The notes under the pieces were generated by a model that was not told the DNA's origin, searched no databases, and saw only the letters and a program-made list of their open reading frames with translations. A stretch of 64,000 nucleotides of DNA, from positions 1-64,000 of the forward strand of contig NZ_JONS01000017.1 of the NCBI RefSeq assembly GCF_000711965.1, read 5' to 3'. This document shows positions 17,392 to 25,956 of the stretch, in pieces; position 1 is the first letter of the stretch, and each line of letters begins with the position of its first letter. This stretch comes from Actinomyces israelii DSM 43320. Lineage in GTDB: Bacteria; Actinomycetota; Actinomycetes; Actinomycetales; Actinomycetaceae. A program made the position numbers and the translations under genes.

Positions 17392-19041
17392 TCAGCCGAC
17401 CGGCCGGGGGCCGTCCGCCGCGCCCGCCAGGCGCAGCCGGGGGCCGTCCCAGTGGTCAATGAGCCAGCGGTCGTGGCTGGCCACGAGCAGGGTGCCGCCC
17501 CAGGCGACCAGCGCCGCCTCCAGCGCCTCCATGGTGTCCAGGTCCAGGTAGTTGGTGGGCTCGTCAATGATGAGGATCTCGGGGGCGGCCGCGGCCGCCA
17601 CGGCGAGCTGGACACGGCGCTGGTTACCCGCGGAGAGGTCCCCCACCCGCCGGGACCAGTAGGCGGGGTGCAGGACGCCCGCACCGGCCCCGCCTATGCC
17701 CGACTCCCACGTCTTCTCCCCCAGGCCGGGGTCGCCGGGGCGCGGCAGCCGCTGGGGGACGACGGCGATGCGGCCGGAGGCGGTCAGCACGCCGGTGGAG
17801 TCGGCGGTGGGAGGCGCGCCGGTGGCCGCCCAGCGCAGCAGGGTGGTCTTGCCGCAGCCGTTGGGGCCGGTGACCAGCAGGTGCTCCCCGGCGCGCAGGT
17901 CGAAGGCGACCGGGGCCAGGCGTCCCGGGACATGGGCCTCGCGGGCTAGGACCGCCAGGCCGCCGCGAGCGGCGACCCGCGGCAGATCCAGGCTCAGGCG
18001 GTAGGAACGGGGTCGGCGGACCTCGACGGCGGCCAGGGCGGCGAGCTGACGGTCGTCGTTACGCTGACGCCGCGTCGAGGTCGAGGCGGCGCGGTCGGCG
18101 TAGAACTTCTTGGCCATCCTGACCTCGGTGCGCTCGCCGTGGTGGCGTGCGGTGCCGTAGTGGCCGACGGTCTCGGACTCGCGGCGGTGGCGGGCCAGGG
18201 CGCGCTTGTCCTCCTGCTGGGAGGCGTGGATGCGCTCGTGGGAGGCGCGGGCGCGGGCCTTGTTCTCCAGGTAGTCGGTGTAGGTGCCGGCGCAGCGCTG
18301 GACGCCGGGCAGGTTCCCGCCCCCGGAGGCGGTCAGGAGCGCCTGCCAGGGGGCGGTGTCCAGGTCCAGGACGCAGGTGGCGACGTCGTCAATGAAGGCG
18401 CGGTCGTGGCTGGCCAGCAGGACGGGGCCCTGCCAGCCGCGCAGGACGGCGGCGAGGTGGGCGATGGCGGTGTCGTCGAGGTGGTTGGTCGGCTCGTCCA
18501 GGACCAGGGCGGCGGGACGGGCGAGCAGGGTGACCGCCAGCGCGAGGCGGCCGCGCTGGCCCGGCGAGAGCGCCGCCAGCTCGCGGGCGCGCCCAGGGCC
18601 CCCGGCCAGGGCCCCGAGCCCCAGGCCCGCAAGCGTCTCCTCGGTGCGGGTCTCCAGGCCCCACGCGTCGGCGGCAGTGGCGGCGGCCAGCAGGTCGTCG
18701 TAGTCGCGGGCCAGGGCGTCGTCGGGAGCGGCGGCCAGGGCGCTGGCGGCGGCCTCGAAGCGGGCGGTGAGCGCGCGGACCGGCGCGGTGGCGGCGTCGA
18801 GGTAGTCGCCGACGCTCCCGGCCGCGGTGGCGGCGGGGACGGGCGCAAGGGGCGGGGCCTGGACGGTGCCGGAGTCGGGGGTGAGGTCGCCGGCGACCAG
18901 GCGCAGCAGGGTGGTCTTGCCGCAGCCGTTGGGGCCGACGAGGCAGGCCCGCTCGCCGTCGGCGACGGTGAGGGTGACGCCGTCGAGGAGCGGCTCGGCG
19001 GTGAAGGAGAAGCTGAGGTCGGTCAGGGTGATCGCGGGCAC
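17392..19041 (-). CDS. ABC-F family ATPase (duplicated ATPase, no membrane domain)
   Basis: A 549-residue soluble protein with two ABC cassettes. The first has Walker A at residue 36 (GPNGCGKT), signature LSPGQRGRL and Walker B LVLDEPTNHLDD. The second has Walker A near residue 390 (GPNGCGKT), signature LSAGNQRRV and LIIDEPTNYLDLD. The cassettes are joined by a charged linker rich in Arg/Lys (ARASHERIHASQQEDKRA), the position of the P-site tRNA interaction motif in ABC-F proteins. These act on ribosomes: some are housekeeping translation factors, others protect ribosomes from antibiotics. The rather divergent second signature and the isolated accessory location favour a resistance-type or specialised factor, but this is inference. 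GTG at 19041 follows AAGGA. Confidence 0.9.
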   Translation of the reverse strand: MPAITLTDLSFSFTAEPLLDGVTLTVADGERACLVGPNGCGKTTLLRLVAGDLTPDSGTVQAPPLAPVPAATAAGSVGDYLDAATAPVRALTARFEAAASALAAAPDDALARDYDDLLAAATAADAWGLETRTEETLAGLGLGALAGGPGRARELAALSPGQRGRLALAVTLLARPAALVLDEPTNHLDDTAIAHLAAVLRGWQGPVLLASHDRAFIDDVATCVLDLDTAPWQALLTASGGGNLPGVQRCAGTYTDYLENKARARASHERIHASQQEDKRALARHRRESETVGHYGTARHHGERTEVRMAKKFYADRAASTSTRRQRNDDRQLAALAAVEVRRPRSYRLSLDLPRVAARGGLAVLAREAHVPGRLAPVAFDLRAGEHLLVTGPNGCGKTTLLRWAATGAPPTADSTGVLTASGRIAVVPQRLPRPGDPGLGEKTWESGIGGAGAGVLHPAYWSRRVGDLSAGNQRRVQLAVAAAAAPEILIIDEPTNYLDLDTMEALEAALVAWGGTLLVASHDRWLIDHWDGPRLRLAGAADGPRPVG

Positions 19042-19152
19042 GGGGCATCCTTGGGGCTGTGCGAGAAGGTGGTTCGGACAGGATGCTCAGGCGGCCATGG
19101 GTCCAATTGTAGACGCAGTGATGCGGGGGGTCTCGGCCAGGCGGCCCGCAGG

Positions 19153-20175
19153 TCAGTCGCGGTGCAGCCGGGTCACCGTCGCCCGAGCGCCCGTCCCCTC
19201 CTCGGCGGTGGCGGTGCCCGCGATGTTCCAGCGCGGTATGAAGGGGTCGGTGAGAGGATCGAACCAGTGGTCGATGTGGATCGCGGCGTCCGGCGGCGGC
19301 ACGAGGATGGTGCTCAGGAGCAGGTGCGCCGGCTCGTGCGGGCCGCTGAGCTCGTTGACCCACCCCTCCCACTCCTCGTCGTCGAACTCCTTGCCCAGCG
19401 AGGACGCGGTCATTCCGCCCAGGGTGAAGATGTCGTGGACGACCACCGCCTCGGCGAGAGTGCGCACCAGAGGCTCATCGGGAGCGACGATCTCCTCGAC
19501 CAGCCGGTGGGTGGTGACCTGCCCCAGGCCCCTGAGCTGGAAGAGGAACTCGTAGTCGTAGCGCGTCATCCACAGAGCGGGCAGCGTCCCGCTGATGTGG
19601 GAGATGTCGAGCTCGCCGACGTGGGTGCCGCGGGGCATCTCGGTCAGGGTCTCGAGGTCCTCGCTCAAGAGCCGGTCGTACAGGTGGGCGCCCAGGGCGT
19701 AGCAGCGGGCGGCGTCCTCTCCGAGCGTGCGCTCCACGAGCAAGGAGTAGGAGTCGAGGGCGTCGGGGATCTCGTCCCAGTCGGGCAGTCCCAGCCCTTC
19801 AAGGGCGGCCTCGGCCGACCGCGGCTCGGATCCGTCCGCCCACGGGTAGTCGAAGGGGCTCATGGCGCTCTGCGGGCCCCCGCCCTGCCCGTCGGCCAGG
19901 ATGCCGAGAGCGTTCTCGAGCACGGTGACGGGGGCCCAGTGCCGGGGCGGCTCCCAGTCCAGGGCCTCCCACACCCCGAGCTGCTTGTCACCGCGCGCCT
20001 GGGTGCGTCCGCGTTCGTAGTTGCGCCAGGTCTGCTCCGATACGCCGGCCCGCTCAGCGATCTCCTGCACGGTCAGACCGAGCTCGATCCGCCGGTCGCG
20101 CATGGCCTCGGCGATATCCGGGTCCGTGGGCTCATGCCGCGGACGGTCGGCATCCCGATTGTTCGTACGGCTCAT
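19153..20175 (-). CDS. XRE-family regulator with a long C-terminal domain
   Basis: A 340-residue protein whose residues ~20-75 form a helix-turn-helix of the Cro/C1 type (LTVQEIAERAGVSEQTWRNY ending in ERGRT). The remaining ~260 residues are acidic and show no family I recognise; they are rich in Leu, Glu and aromatic residues and contain no transmembrane segment. I start at ATG 20175, six bases after an AGGAG; the frame also allows GTG at 20181, but this overlaps that site. It is a single gene divergent from the DUF349 gene. The large C-terminal part may be a sensor or dimerisation domain; no ligand can be proposed. Confidence 0.8.
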   Translation of the reverse strand: MSRTNNRDADRPRHEPTDPDIAEAMRDRRIELGLTVQEIAERAGVSEQTWRNYERGRTQARGDKQLGVWEALDWEPPRHWAPVTVLENALGILADGQGGGPQSAMSPFDYPWADGSEPRSAEAALEGLGLPDWDEIPDALDSYSLLVERTLGEDAARCYALGAHLYDRLLSEDLETLTEMPRGTHVGELDISHISGTLPALWMTRYDYEFLFQLRGLGQVTTHRLVEEIVAPDEPLVRTLAEAVVVHDIFTLGGMTASSLGKEFDDEEWEGWVNELSGPHEPAHLLLSTILVPPPDAAIHIDHWFDPLTDPFIPRWNIAGTATAEEGTGARATVTRLHRD

Positions 20176-20495
20176 TGTCACTCCTCGGACGCTATCGGGC
20201 GGGGCGACGGCCGATTAACCCGTCTCCCACTGATCCACCGTAACGCCCTTTGCCGTCCCCGATGCGCGCAGAAGACGGTCGTCATCCTCCGGCCCGCCGA
20301 GGCGCTCCACCCGCGCCGGCGCCCACGGATCCGGTCGCCGGCAGGGCTGGTGTGGTCCCGCGTAACGCCTTGAGCACGTAGAGTGGTGGCCATTGCTGTC
20401 ATCCCGCAGCAGGACACTCCCGGCACCGCCGGGCGCGAACGGAAATGGCCGGAGGCTCCTCCGGATCCACCCCGTCAATTCATGAAGGAGCACAC
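20176..20495. promoter_or_regulatory. 320-base divergent gap with two leader hairpins
   Basis: This gap holds the promoters of the divergent XRE and DUF349 genes. On the DUF349 side there are two adjacent hairpins: CCCGGC/GCCGGG (20419-20433, three-base loop) and CCGGAGG/CCTCCGG (20449-20464, two-base loop), the second ending 31 bases before the start codon. GTAACGCC occurs twice (near 20240 and 20361). No gene is supported. A regulatory role for the hairpins is a guess. Confidence 0.35.
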
Positions 20496-22154
20496 GTGAC
20501 CGAGAACACGCAGCCCGACACCGCCCTGGATCCTACCACCACGTCCGCGGAGGGGACCTCCTCCGCCATCGCCGCCACCACCGCCGAGGCCGAGCCGTCC
20601 TCGGACGAGTCGGCCGCCGTCGGCGGCACTGACAGTGCCGCCGACGCCGCCGGTGCTGACAATGCCGACAGCGCTGACAGTGCTGACGGTGCTGACGGTG
20701 CTGATTGTGCTGACAATGCCGGGCCCGAGCCGGCAGCGCCGGTCGAGGCCACCGAGCCTGACGAGTCCGCCCAGCCCCAGCCCCCCGCCGAGACCGCGAA
20801 GCACGTTCCACAGCCCTCGGGCTCGCAGGGCGATCCCGATCCGAAGCAGAAGGGCGGTCGGGATGCGCCCGCCAAGAACCCGGCCTCCGATTCGGCGATC
20901 GACCCCCAGGAGGCCATGGATGCCGCCAAGTGGGGGCGTGTCGACGGCGAGGGCAGGGTCTACGTCCAGGACAACGGGACCGAGCGCGAGGTCGGGCAGT
21001 TCCCCGACGCGCCCATTGCCGAGGCCATGGCCTTCTATGTGCGCCGCTTCCTGGACCTCAAGGCCACGGTCGACCTGTTCGCCACTCGCCTGCCGCAGCT
21101 CAGCGTCCGCGAGATCGACTCGACCCTGAAGTCGATCGAGCAGTCCCTGGCCGAGCCCGCCGCCGTCGGCGACCTGGACGGCCTGCGCGCCCGCTTCACC
21201 GCCCTGAAGTCCGTCGCCGCCGAGCGCCGGGCGGCGGTTGCGGCCGAGCGCGCCGCCGCCAAGGAGCAGGCCCTGAAGGACCGCACCGCGATCGTCGAGC
21301 GCGCCGAGGCGATCAGCGCCCAGGACCCCGCCCGCACCCAGTGGAAGAGCTCGGGCGCCGAGCTGCGCGAGCTGCTGGAGAAGTGGAAGGAGGCCCAGCG
21401 CCGCGGTCCGCGCCTGGACCGCCCCACCGAGGACGGCCTGTGGAAGCGCTTCAGCCACGCCCGCACCGCCTTCGACCGCCACCGCCGTCAGTTCTTCAGC
21501 GAGCTCGACGCCAAGCAGGCGAAGGTCAAGGCCGCCAAGGAGGCGCTCATCAAGCGCGCCGAGGAGCTGTCCGGCTCGACGGACTGGGCGGGGACCTCTG
21601 CCAAGTACCGGGGCCTGATGGAGGAGTGGAAGAAGGCGGGCCGCGCCTCCCGCAAGGAGGACGACGCCCTGTGGGCCCGGTTCCGCGCGGCCCAGCAGGT
21701 GTTCTTCGACGCCCGCCGGGCCAAGGACGCGGCCACCGACGCCGAGTACGCCGAGAACCTCAAGGTCAAGGAGGCGCTGGTCGCCAAGGCCGAGGCGCTC
21801 CTGCCGGTCAAGAACGTCAAGGCCGCCAGGAGGGCGCTGCGCCCCATCCAGGACGCCTGGGAGGAGGCGGGCCGCGTCCCGCGCTCCGCCCTGCGCCGCA
21901 TCGAGGGCCGCATGCGCGCCGTCGAGGACGCCATCCGCGAGGCGGAGAACGCCGAGTGGCGCCGCACCGACCCGGAGACCAAGGCGCGCGCCGAGGGCCT
22001 GGCCGGCCAGCTCGAGAGCTCGATCGCCGCGCTGGAGAAGGACCTGGCGGCGGCCACGGCCGCCGGCGACGCGAAGAAGATCGCCGAGGCCGAGGCGGCG
22101 CTCACCGCACGGCGAGCCTGGTTGGAGCAGGTGCGCCGCTCCGCCCGCGCCTGA
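20496..22154 (+). CDS. DUF349-repeat protein
   Basis: A 552-residue protein: about 140 acidic, Ala/Asp/Pro-rich, probably disordered residues, then a mostly alpha-helical body of repeated ~70-residue DUF349 units with alternating basic and acidic stretches (LLEKWKEAQRRGPRLDRPTE, LMEEWKKAGRASRKEDDALW, IQDAWEEAGRVPRSALRR share the W-K/E-E-A-G-R core). The helices are long and coiled-coil-like. I start at GTG 20496 because GAAGGAG lies seven bases upstream. DUF349 proteins are common next to rel in actinobacteria, as here; their role is not established. The head carries a tandem (x-Ala-Asp) repeat. Confidence 0.9.
   Translation: MTENTQPDTALDPTTTSAEGTSSAIAATTAEAEPSSDESAAVGGTDSAADAAGADNADSADSADGADGADCADNAGPEPAAPVEATEPDESAQPQPPAETAKHVPQPSGSQGDPDPKQKGGRDAPAKNPASDSAIDPQEAMDAAKWGRVDGEGRVYVQDNGTEREVGQFPDAPIAEAMAFYVRRFLDLKATVDLFATRLPQLSVREIDSTLKSIEQSLAEPAAVGDLDGLRARFTALKSVAAERRAAVAAERAAAKEQALKDRTAIVERAEAISAQDPARTQWKSSGAELRELLEKWKEAQRRGPRLDRPTEDGLWKRFSHARTAFDRHRRQFFSELDAKQAKVKAAKEALIKRAEELSGSTDWAGTSAKYRGLMEEWKKAGRASRKEDDALWARFRAAQQVFFDARRAKDAATDAEYAENLKVKEALVAKAEALLPVKNVKAARRALRPIQDAWEEAGRVPRSALRRIEGRMRAVEDAIREAENAEWRRTDPETKARAEGLAGQLESSIAALEKDLAAATAAGDAKKIAEAEAALTARRAWLEQVRRSARA
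20652..20714. repeat. Seven 9-bp near-perfect tandem repeats (x-Ala-Asp)
   Basis: Seven consecutive 9-base units with the pattern NNTGCTGAC (variants GCCGAC, CGCTGAC) encode x-Ala-Asp triplets where x is Gly, Asn, Ser or Cys. They form the acidic head of the DUF349 protein at 20496-22154. Codons here (GCT, GAT, TGT) are unusually AT-rich for this genome, consistent with expansion by slippage. Confidence 0.85.
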
Positions 22155-22195
22155 CACGGGCCCCCACCGGCCTCCTCGAGGCCGCCACACGTATC

Positions 22196-22236
22196 GACTC
22201 CCTGAGACCACCGGGCTCCGGTGGTCTCAGGGAGTC
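22196..22236. terminator. Perfect 18-bp hairpin downstream of the DUF349 gene
   Basis: The arms at 22196-22213 and 22219-22236 are perfectly complementary over 18 bp around a five-base loop (GGCTC), 41 bases after the DUF349 stop. No T-run follows. Its length and perfection exceed the other hairpins of the window. A terminator is the simplest reading, and it would work on either strand. Confidence 0.65.
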
Positions 22237-22318
22237 CCCGGCCGCGCCGACCCGCGGACTTTTCCACAGGTACGCACCGCCCTGGTGCTCAGCGGACGGG
22301 CCGCGCCACCATGGGGTC

Positions 22319-22999
22319 ATGTCTGAGGTCATGCCCGTACCCTCCGCTTCCCGTGCGCTCCGTCCCCCGGGCTCCTCGCGCGATGTGAGCGCGCGCACCA
22401 TACTCGCCCGCCTTCAGCCGCGCGGCTTCGAGCCCGCGCTGGGCCCGCTGGGGCCCCGGGAACTGGCGGTGCTGCGCTGCCGCGGGCTCGACGAACGGCT
22501 CCTGGAGCGCGTCGGCGCTCTCGCGATACCGCGCGACCTGCTGGGCACCCCCGGCGCGCGCGCCCGCGCCCTGGCCGCCGTCATGCCCGACGGCGGCGTC
22601 GTCATCAGGGACACGGCCGTATGGGTGCACCTGGGCGGACAGCCGCCCGCCACCATCCAGGTCGCCCACCCCGACCGCCGCGGCCGGACCCGGACGCTGT
22701 CCTACTCCCGCATGGTGATCCCGACCGAGGAGATCGAGGCCGTCGGCGGCGTGCCCTGCGCCACGCTCGCCCGGGCGGTGGTCGATGTGGCCAGGGTCGC
22801 GCCGCCGGTGTGCGCGGTCGAGGCGGTGATCCGGGCCCGCGACGCGGGACTGACCAGGAACCGCCTGGAGGTCGCCCTGCTGACCTGTCGGGGCGCGGCG
22901 CGCAGAGGCGGCCCCCGCGCCCGGCACATTATCGACGCGGTGATCCCGCCGTGCTGCGAGGGGACGGCGCCCCGCGCAGCCGGGGCTCAGGCCTATTGA
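22319..22999 (+). CDS. DUF559-like protein lacking the nuclease domain
   Basis: A 226-residue protein. After a variable, basic N-terminus it has a region like the AbiEi/DUF559 proteins of actinobacteria: DTAVWVHLGGQPPATIQVAH, then EEIEAVGGVPCATLARAVVD and AVEAVIRARDAGLTRN, matching the usual '...T..RTAvDlAR...A...D.a...G' layout. Typical DUF559 members continue with a PD-(D/E)XK nuclease-like domain; here the protein stops right after GGPRARHIIDAV, so that half is missing. ATG at 22319 has no strong ribosome-binding site. The gene ends convergently with rel, overlapping it by 7 bases. Function unknown; it may be a relic or a stand-alone regulatory half. Confidence 0.7.
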   Translation: MSEVMPVPSASRALRPPGSSRDVSARTILARLQPRGFEPALGPLGPRELAVLRCRGLDERLLERVGALAIPRDLLGTPGARARALAAVMPDGGVVIRDTAVWVHLGGQPPATIQVAHPDRRGRTRTLSYSRMVIPTEEIEAVGGVPCATLARAVVDVARVAPPVCAVEAVIRARDAGLTRNRLEVALLTCRGAARRGGPRARHIIDAVIPPCCEGTAPRAAGAQAY

Positions 23000-25320
23000 C
23001 GTCGCGCGGCCGCAGAGGTGGACCGACGCGCCTCGAAGACGCCGTCGATGCGGCGCAGGGACGACAGCGTGTAGTCCAGGTGCCCCGCCTCGGCCAGCTC
23101 GACGACGAAGCGGGCGGTGACGACGCGGTCGCGGGAGGTGCCTATGGTGGCGCTGATGAGGTTGACGTGGTTGTCGGCCAGGACCCGGGTGATGTCCGCC
23201 AGCAGCCCTCCGCGGTCCAGGGCCTCCACCTCGAGCTGGACGAGGTAGGCGCTCTGGGCGTGATCCGCCCAGTGCACTGACAGCAGGCGCTCGGGCTCGT
23301 GCTTGAGCTGGTCGACGTTCTGGCAGTCGCTGCGGTGCACCGAGATGCCCGAGCCACGGGTGACGAATCCGATGATCGGGTCCCCCGGCAGGGGGGTGCA
23401 GCACCGGGCGAGCTTGACGTAGACGTCGCCCTCATCCATGCCGTCGACAATGACACCCGTGTCGGCCGTTCGGGTGCGGTGGTGGGCCGTGGTCGCCTTG
23501 GTCGGCAGGACGCCCTCCGCCAGGGTCTCCTCCGCGCCGGCCTCCCCGCCCATGGCGGCCACCAGCGTGTTGACCACGTGCTGGGCGGAGACGTGCCCCT
23601 CGCCGACGGCGGCGTACAGGCCGTCGATGTCGCCCTTGTCGAGGGTCTGGGCCACGTTCATGAGCGAGTCGTGGCTCATGAGCCGCTGGATCGGCAGGTC
23701 CTTCTTGCGCATGGCGCGAGCGATCGCGTTCTTGCCCGCCTCGATGGCCTCTTCGCGGCGCTCCTTGGAGAACCAGGAGCGTATCTTGTTGCGGGCGCGC
23801 GTGGAGCCCACGAAGGTCAGCCAGTCCCGGCTGGGGCCGGCGCCCTGGGCCTTGGAGGTGAAGACCTCCACGGTGTCGCCGTTCTCCAGCTTGGTGTCCA
23901 GCGGCACCAGGCGCCCGTTGACGCGCGCCCCCACGGTGCGGTGGCCGACCTCGGTGTGCACGGCGTAGGCGAAGTCCACCGGGGTGGAGGCGCTGGGCAG
24001 GGCCAGGACGTCGCCCTTGGGGGTGAAGACGTAGACCTGGGTGCCGGCCATCTCGTAGCGCAGCGAGTCCAGGAACTCGGTGGGGTCCTGCGTCTCCTTC
24101 TGCCAGTCGACGAGCTGGCGCAACCAGCCCATCTCCCCCGCGTCGGAGTCCCCGGGGGCGCCGCCCAGCGGGCTGGGGCCGGTGGCGTTGGGGTCCTCCT
24201 TGTACTTCCAGTGGGCGGCCACCCCGTACTCGGCCATGCGGTGCATCTCGCGGGTGCGGATCTGGATCTCCACCGGCTTGCCGCCCGGACCGACGACGGT
24301 GGTGTGCAGCGACTGGTAGAGGTTGAACTTGGGCACCGCGATGTAGTCCTTGAAGCGCCCGCTCATGGGCGTCCACCGCGAGTGCAGGGAGCCCAGCACG
24401 GCGTAGCAGTCCTGGACGGAGTCCACGATGACACGCACCGCCACCAGGTCGTAGATGTCGTCGAACTCCTTACCCCGCACGATCATCTTCTGGTAGACCG
24501 AGTAGTAGTGCTTGGGGCGGCCGGTCACGACGCCCTTGATCTTGCTGACGCGCAGGTCCTCCTCAATCTGGAGGCGGACCTGGCGCAGGTACTCCTCGCG
24601 GGCGGGGGCCCGCTCGGCGACCATGTGCTCGATCTCGTCGTACACGCCCGGGTAGAGCGTCTTGAAGGAGCGGTCCTCCAGCTCCCACTTGATGGCGTTC
24701 ATGCCCAGCCTGTGCGCGAGCGGGGCGTAGATCTCCAGGGTCTCCTTGGCCTTGCGGGCGGCGTTGTCCGCGGGGACGTACTTCCATGTGCGGGCGTTGT
24801 GCAGGCGGTCGCCGAGCTTGATGACCAGGACGCGGATGTCCTTGGACATGGCGACGATCATCTTGCGCACCGTCTCGGCCTGGGCGGCGTCCCCGTACTG
24901 GAGCTTGTCGAGCTTGGTGACGCCGTCCACCAGCAGGGCGATCTCGTCGCCGAAGTCCCCGCGCAGCCGCTCCAGGGAGTAGTCGGTGTCCTCCACGGTG
25001 TCGTGGAGCAGGGCGGCGGCCAGGGTCTGAGGAGTCATGCCGAGCTCGGCCAGGATGGTCGCCACCGCGACCGGGTGGGTGATGTACGGCTCGCCGGACC
25101 TGCGCGTCTGCCCGGCGTGGGCCTTCTCGGCCACCTCGTAGGCGCGCACAATGAGACCGGTGTCGGCCTTGGGGTGGTTGGCGCGCAGCGCCCGCATGAG
25201 GGGCTCGATGGCCGCGGGCGTCGAGTGCCCCCGCGAGCCGAACCAGGCCAGACGGCTGCGGACGCGCGACCCCGGGACGACGGTCTGCCCGCCTGCCTCG
25301 CTGCTCTTGGTCTCCGTCAT
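22993..25320 (-). CDS. rel: Bifunctional (p)ppGpp synthetase/hydrolase
   Basis: Makes and degrades the stringent-response alarmones. The 775-residue protein has the full Rel layout: a hydrolase HD domain with the HD pair at residues 106-107 (LLHDTVEDTDYS), a synthetase domain (GRPKHYYSVYQKMI, then YDLVAVRVIV and YQSLHTTVVGP), a TGS domain (VYVFTPKGDVLALPSASTPV), a conserved Cys-Cys region (LARCCTPLPGDPIIGF) and a C-terminal ACT domain (LLADITRVLADNHVNL). Both catalytic domains look intact, so this is the single long Rel of actinobacteria. ATG at 25320. It lies downstream of apt, as in mycobacteria, and ends 7 bases inside the convergent DUF559-like gene. Confidence 0.97.
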   Translation of the reverse strand: MTETKSSEAGGQTVVPGSRVRSRLAWFGSRGHSTPAAIEPLMRALRANHPKADTGLIVRAYEVAEKAHAGQTRRSGEPYITHPVAVATILAELGMTPQTLAAALLHDTVEDTDYSLERLRGDFGDEIALLVDGVTKLDKLQYGDAAQAETVRKMIVAMSKDIRVLVIKLGDRLHNARTWKYVPADNAARKAKETLEIYAPLAHRLGMNAIKWELEDRSFKTLYPGVYDEIEHMVAERAPAREEYLRQVRLQIEEDLRVSKIKGVVTGRPKHYYSVYQKMIVRGKEFDDIYDLVAVRVIVDSVQDCYAVLGSLHSRWTPMSGRFKDYIAVPKFNLYQSLHTTVVGPGGKPVEIQIRTREMHRMAEYGVAAHWKYKEDPNATGPSPLGGAPGDSDAGEMGWLRQLVDWQKETQDPTEFLDSLRYEMAGTQVYVFTPKGDVLALPSASTPVDFAYAVHTEVGHRTVGARVNGRLVPLDTKLENGDTVEVFTSKAQGAGPSRDWLTFVGSTRARNKIRSWFSKERREEAIEAGKNAIARAMRKKDLPIQRLMSHDSLMNVAQTLDKGDIDGLYAAVGEGHVSAQHVVNTLVAAMGGEAGAEETLAEGVLPTKATTAHHRTRTADTGVIVDGMDEGDVYVKLARCCTPLPGDPIIGFVTRGSGISVHRSDCQNVDQLKHEPERLLSVHWADHAQSAYLVQLEVEALDRGGLLADITRVLADNHVNLISATIGTSRDRVVTARFVVELAEAGHLDYTLSSLRRIDGVFEARRSTSAAARRQ

Positions 25321-25383
25321 GACCGGATCATAGCCACGAGGCGGTCCCGCCCCGACATGCTTCCACCTTGCGAGTCGTTCAGC

Positions 25384-25401
25384 GGCCGGTCGGGCCCGGC
25401 C
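25384..25401 (-). terminator. Short hairpin after apt
   Basis: GGCCGG (25384-25389) and CCGGCC (25396-25401) form a 6-bp stem directly adjoining the apt stop codon, 64 bases before the rel start. Partial termination or a stabilising hairpin between apt and rel is possible. Confidence 0.3.
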
Positions 25402-25956
25402 TCAGGTGGTGGCGAAGGTGACGACGGAGTCGATCGGACGGCCCGCGAGCTTCTCACGTCCGCCCAGGCCGGTGAGCTCCAGGAGCATGCAGATCGCCTC
25501 GACGGTGGCGCCGGCCTGCTCGAGCAGCGCGATCGACGCCGAGGCGGTCCCGCCGGTGGCCAGGACGTCGTCGATGACCAGGACGCGCTGGCCGGCCACC
25601 ACCGTGTCCGGGCGGACCTCCATGCGGGCGGTGCCGTACTCGAGCGCGTAGTCGACGCCGATCACGGGTCCGGGCAGCTTGCCCCCCTTGCGGACGGTGA
25701 TCATGCCGGTGCCCAGGCGCACGGCCAGGGGCGCGGCGAGGATGAAGCCGCGGGACTCCAGGCCGGCCACGGCGTCGACCCGGTCCGCGTAATGGTCCGC
25801 CAGGCCCTCGATGAAGGCGGCGAAGGCCGGCCCGTTGGCCAGCAGCGGGGTGATGTCGCGGAACAGGACCCCGGGCTGAGGGAAGTCCGGCACCTCGCGG
25901 AGGTTGTCCAGAACGAGCCGGGTGAGCTCGGGCGGCAGGGCGGAGGGGGTCGTCAT
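25402..25956 (-). CDS. apt: Adenine phosphoribosyltransferase
   Basis: Converts adenine and PRPP to AMP in purine salvage. The 184-residue protein is standard length, with the PRPP-binding signature VLVIDDVLATGGTA near residue 125, the FPQPGVLFRDITPLL N-terminal motif and GLESRGFILAAPLA. ATG at 25956 overlaps the end of secF by four bases, so translation is probably coupled. Location between secF and rel is the conserved actinobacterial order and ties salvage to alarmone metabolism. Confidence 0.97.
   Translation of the reverse strand: MTTPSALPPELTRLVLDNLREVPDFPQPGVLFRDITPLLANGPAFAAFIEGLADHYADRVDAVAGLESRGFILAAPLAVRLGTGMITVRKGGKLPGPVIGVDYALEYGTARMEVRPDTVVAGQRVLVIDDVLATGGTASASIALLEQAGATVEAICMLLELTGLGGREKLAGRPIDSVVTFATT

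Noticed and set aside
22196-22236. CRISPR repeat or transposon end
   Set aside because: Single copy, no spacer periodicity and no transposase nearby.
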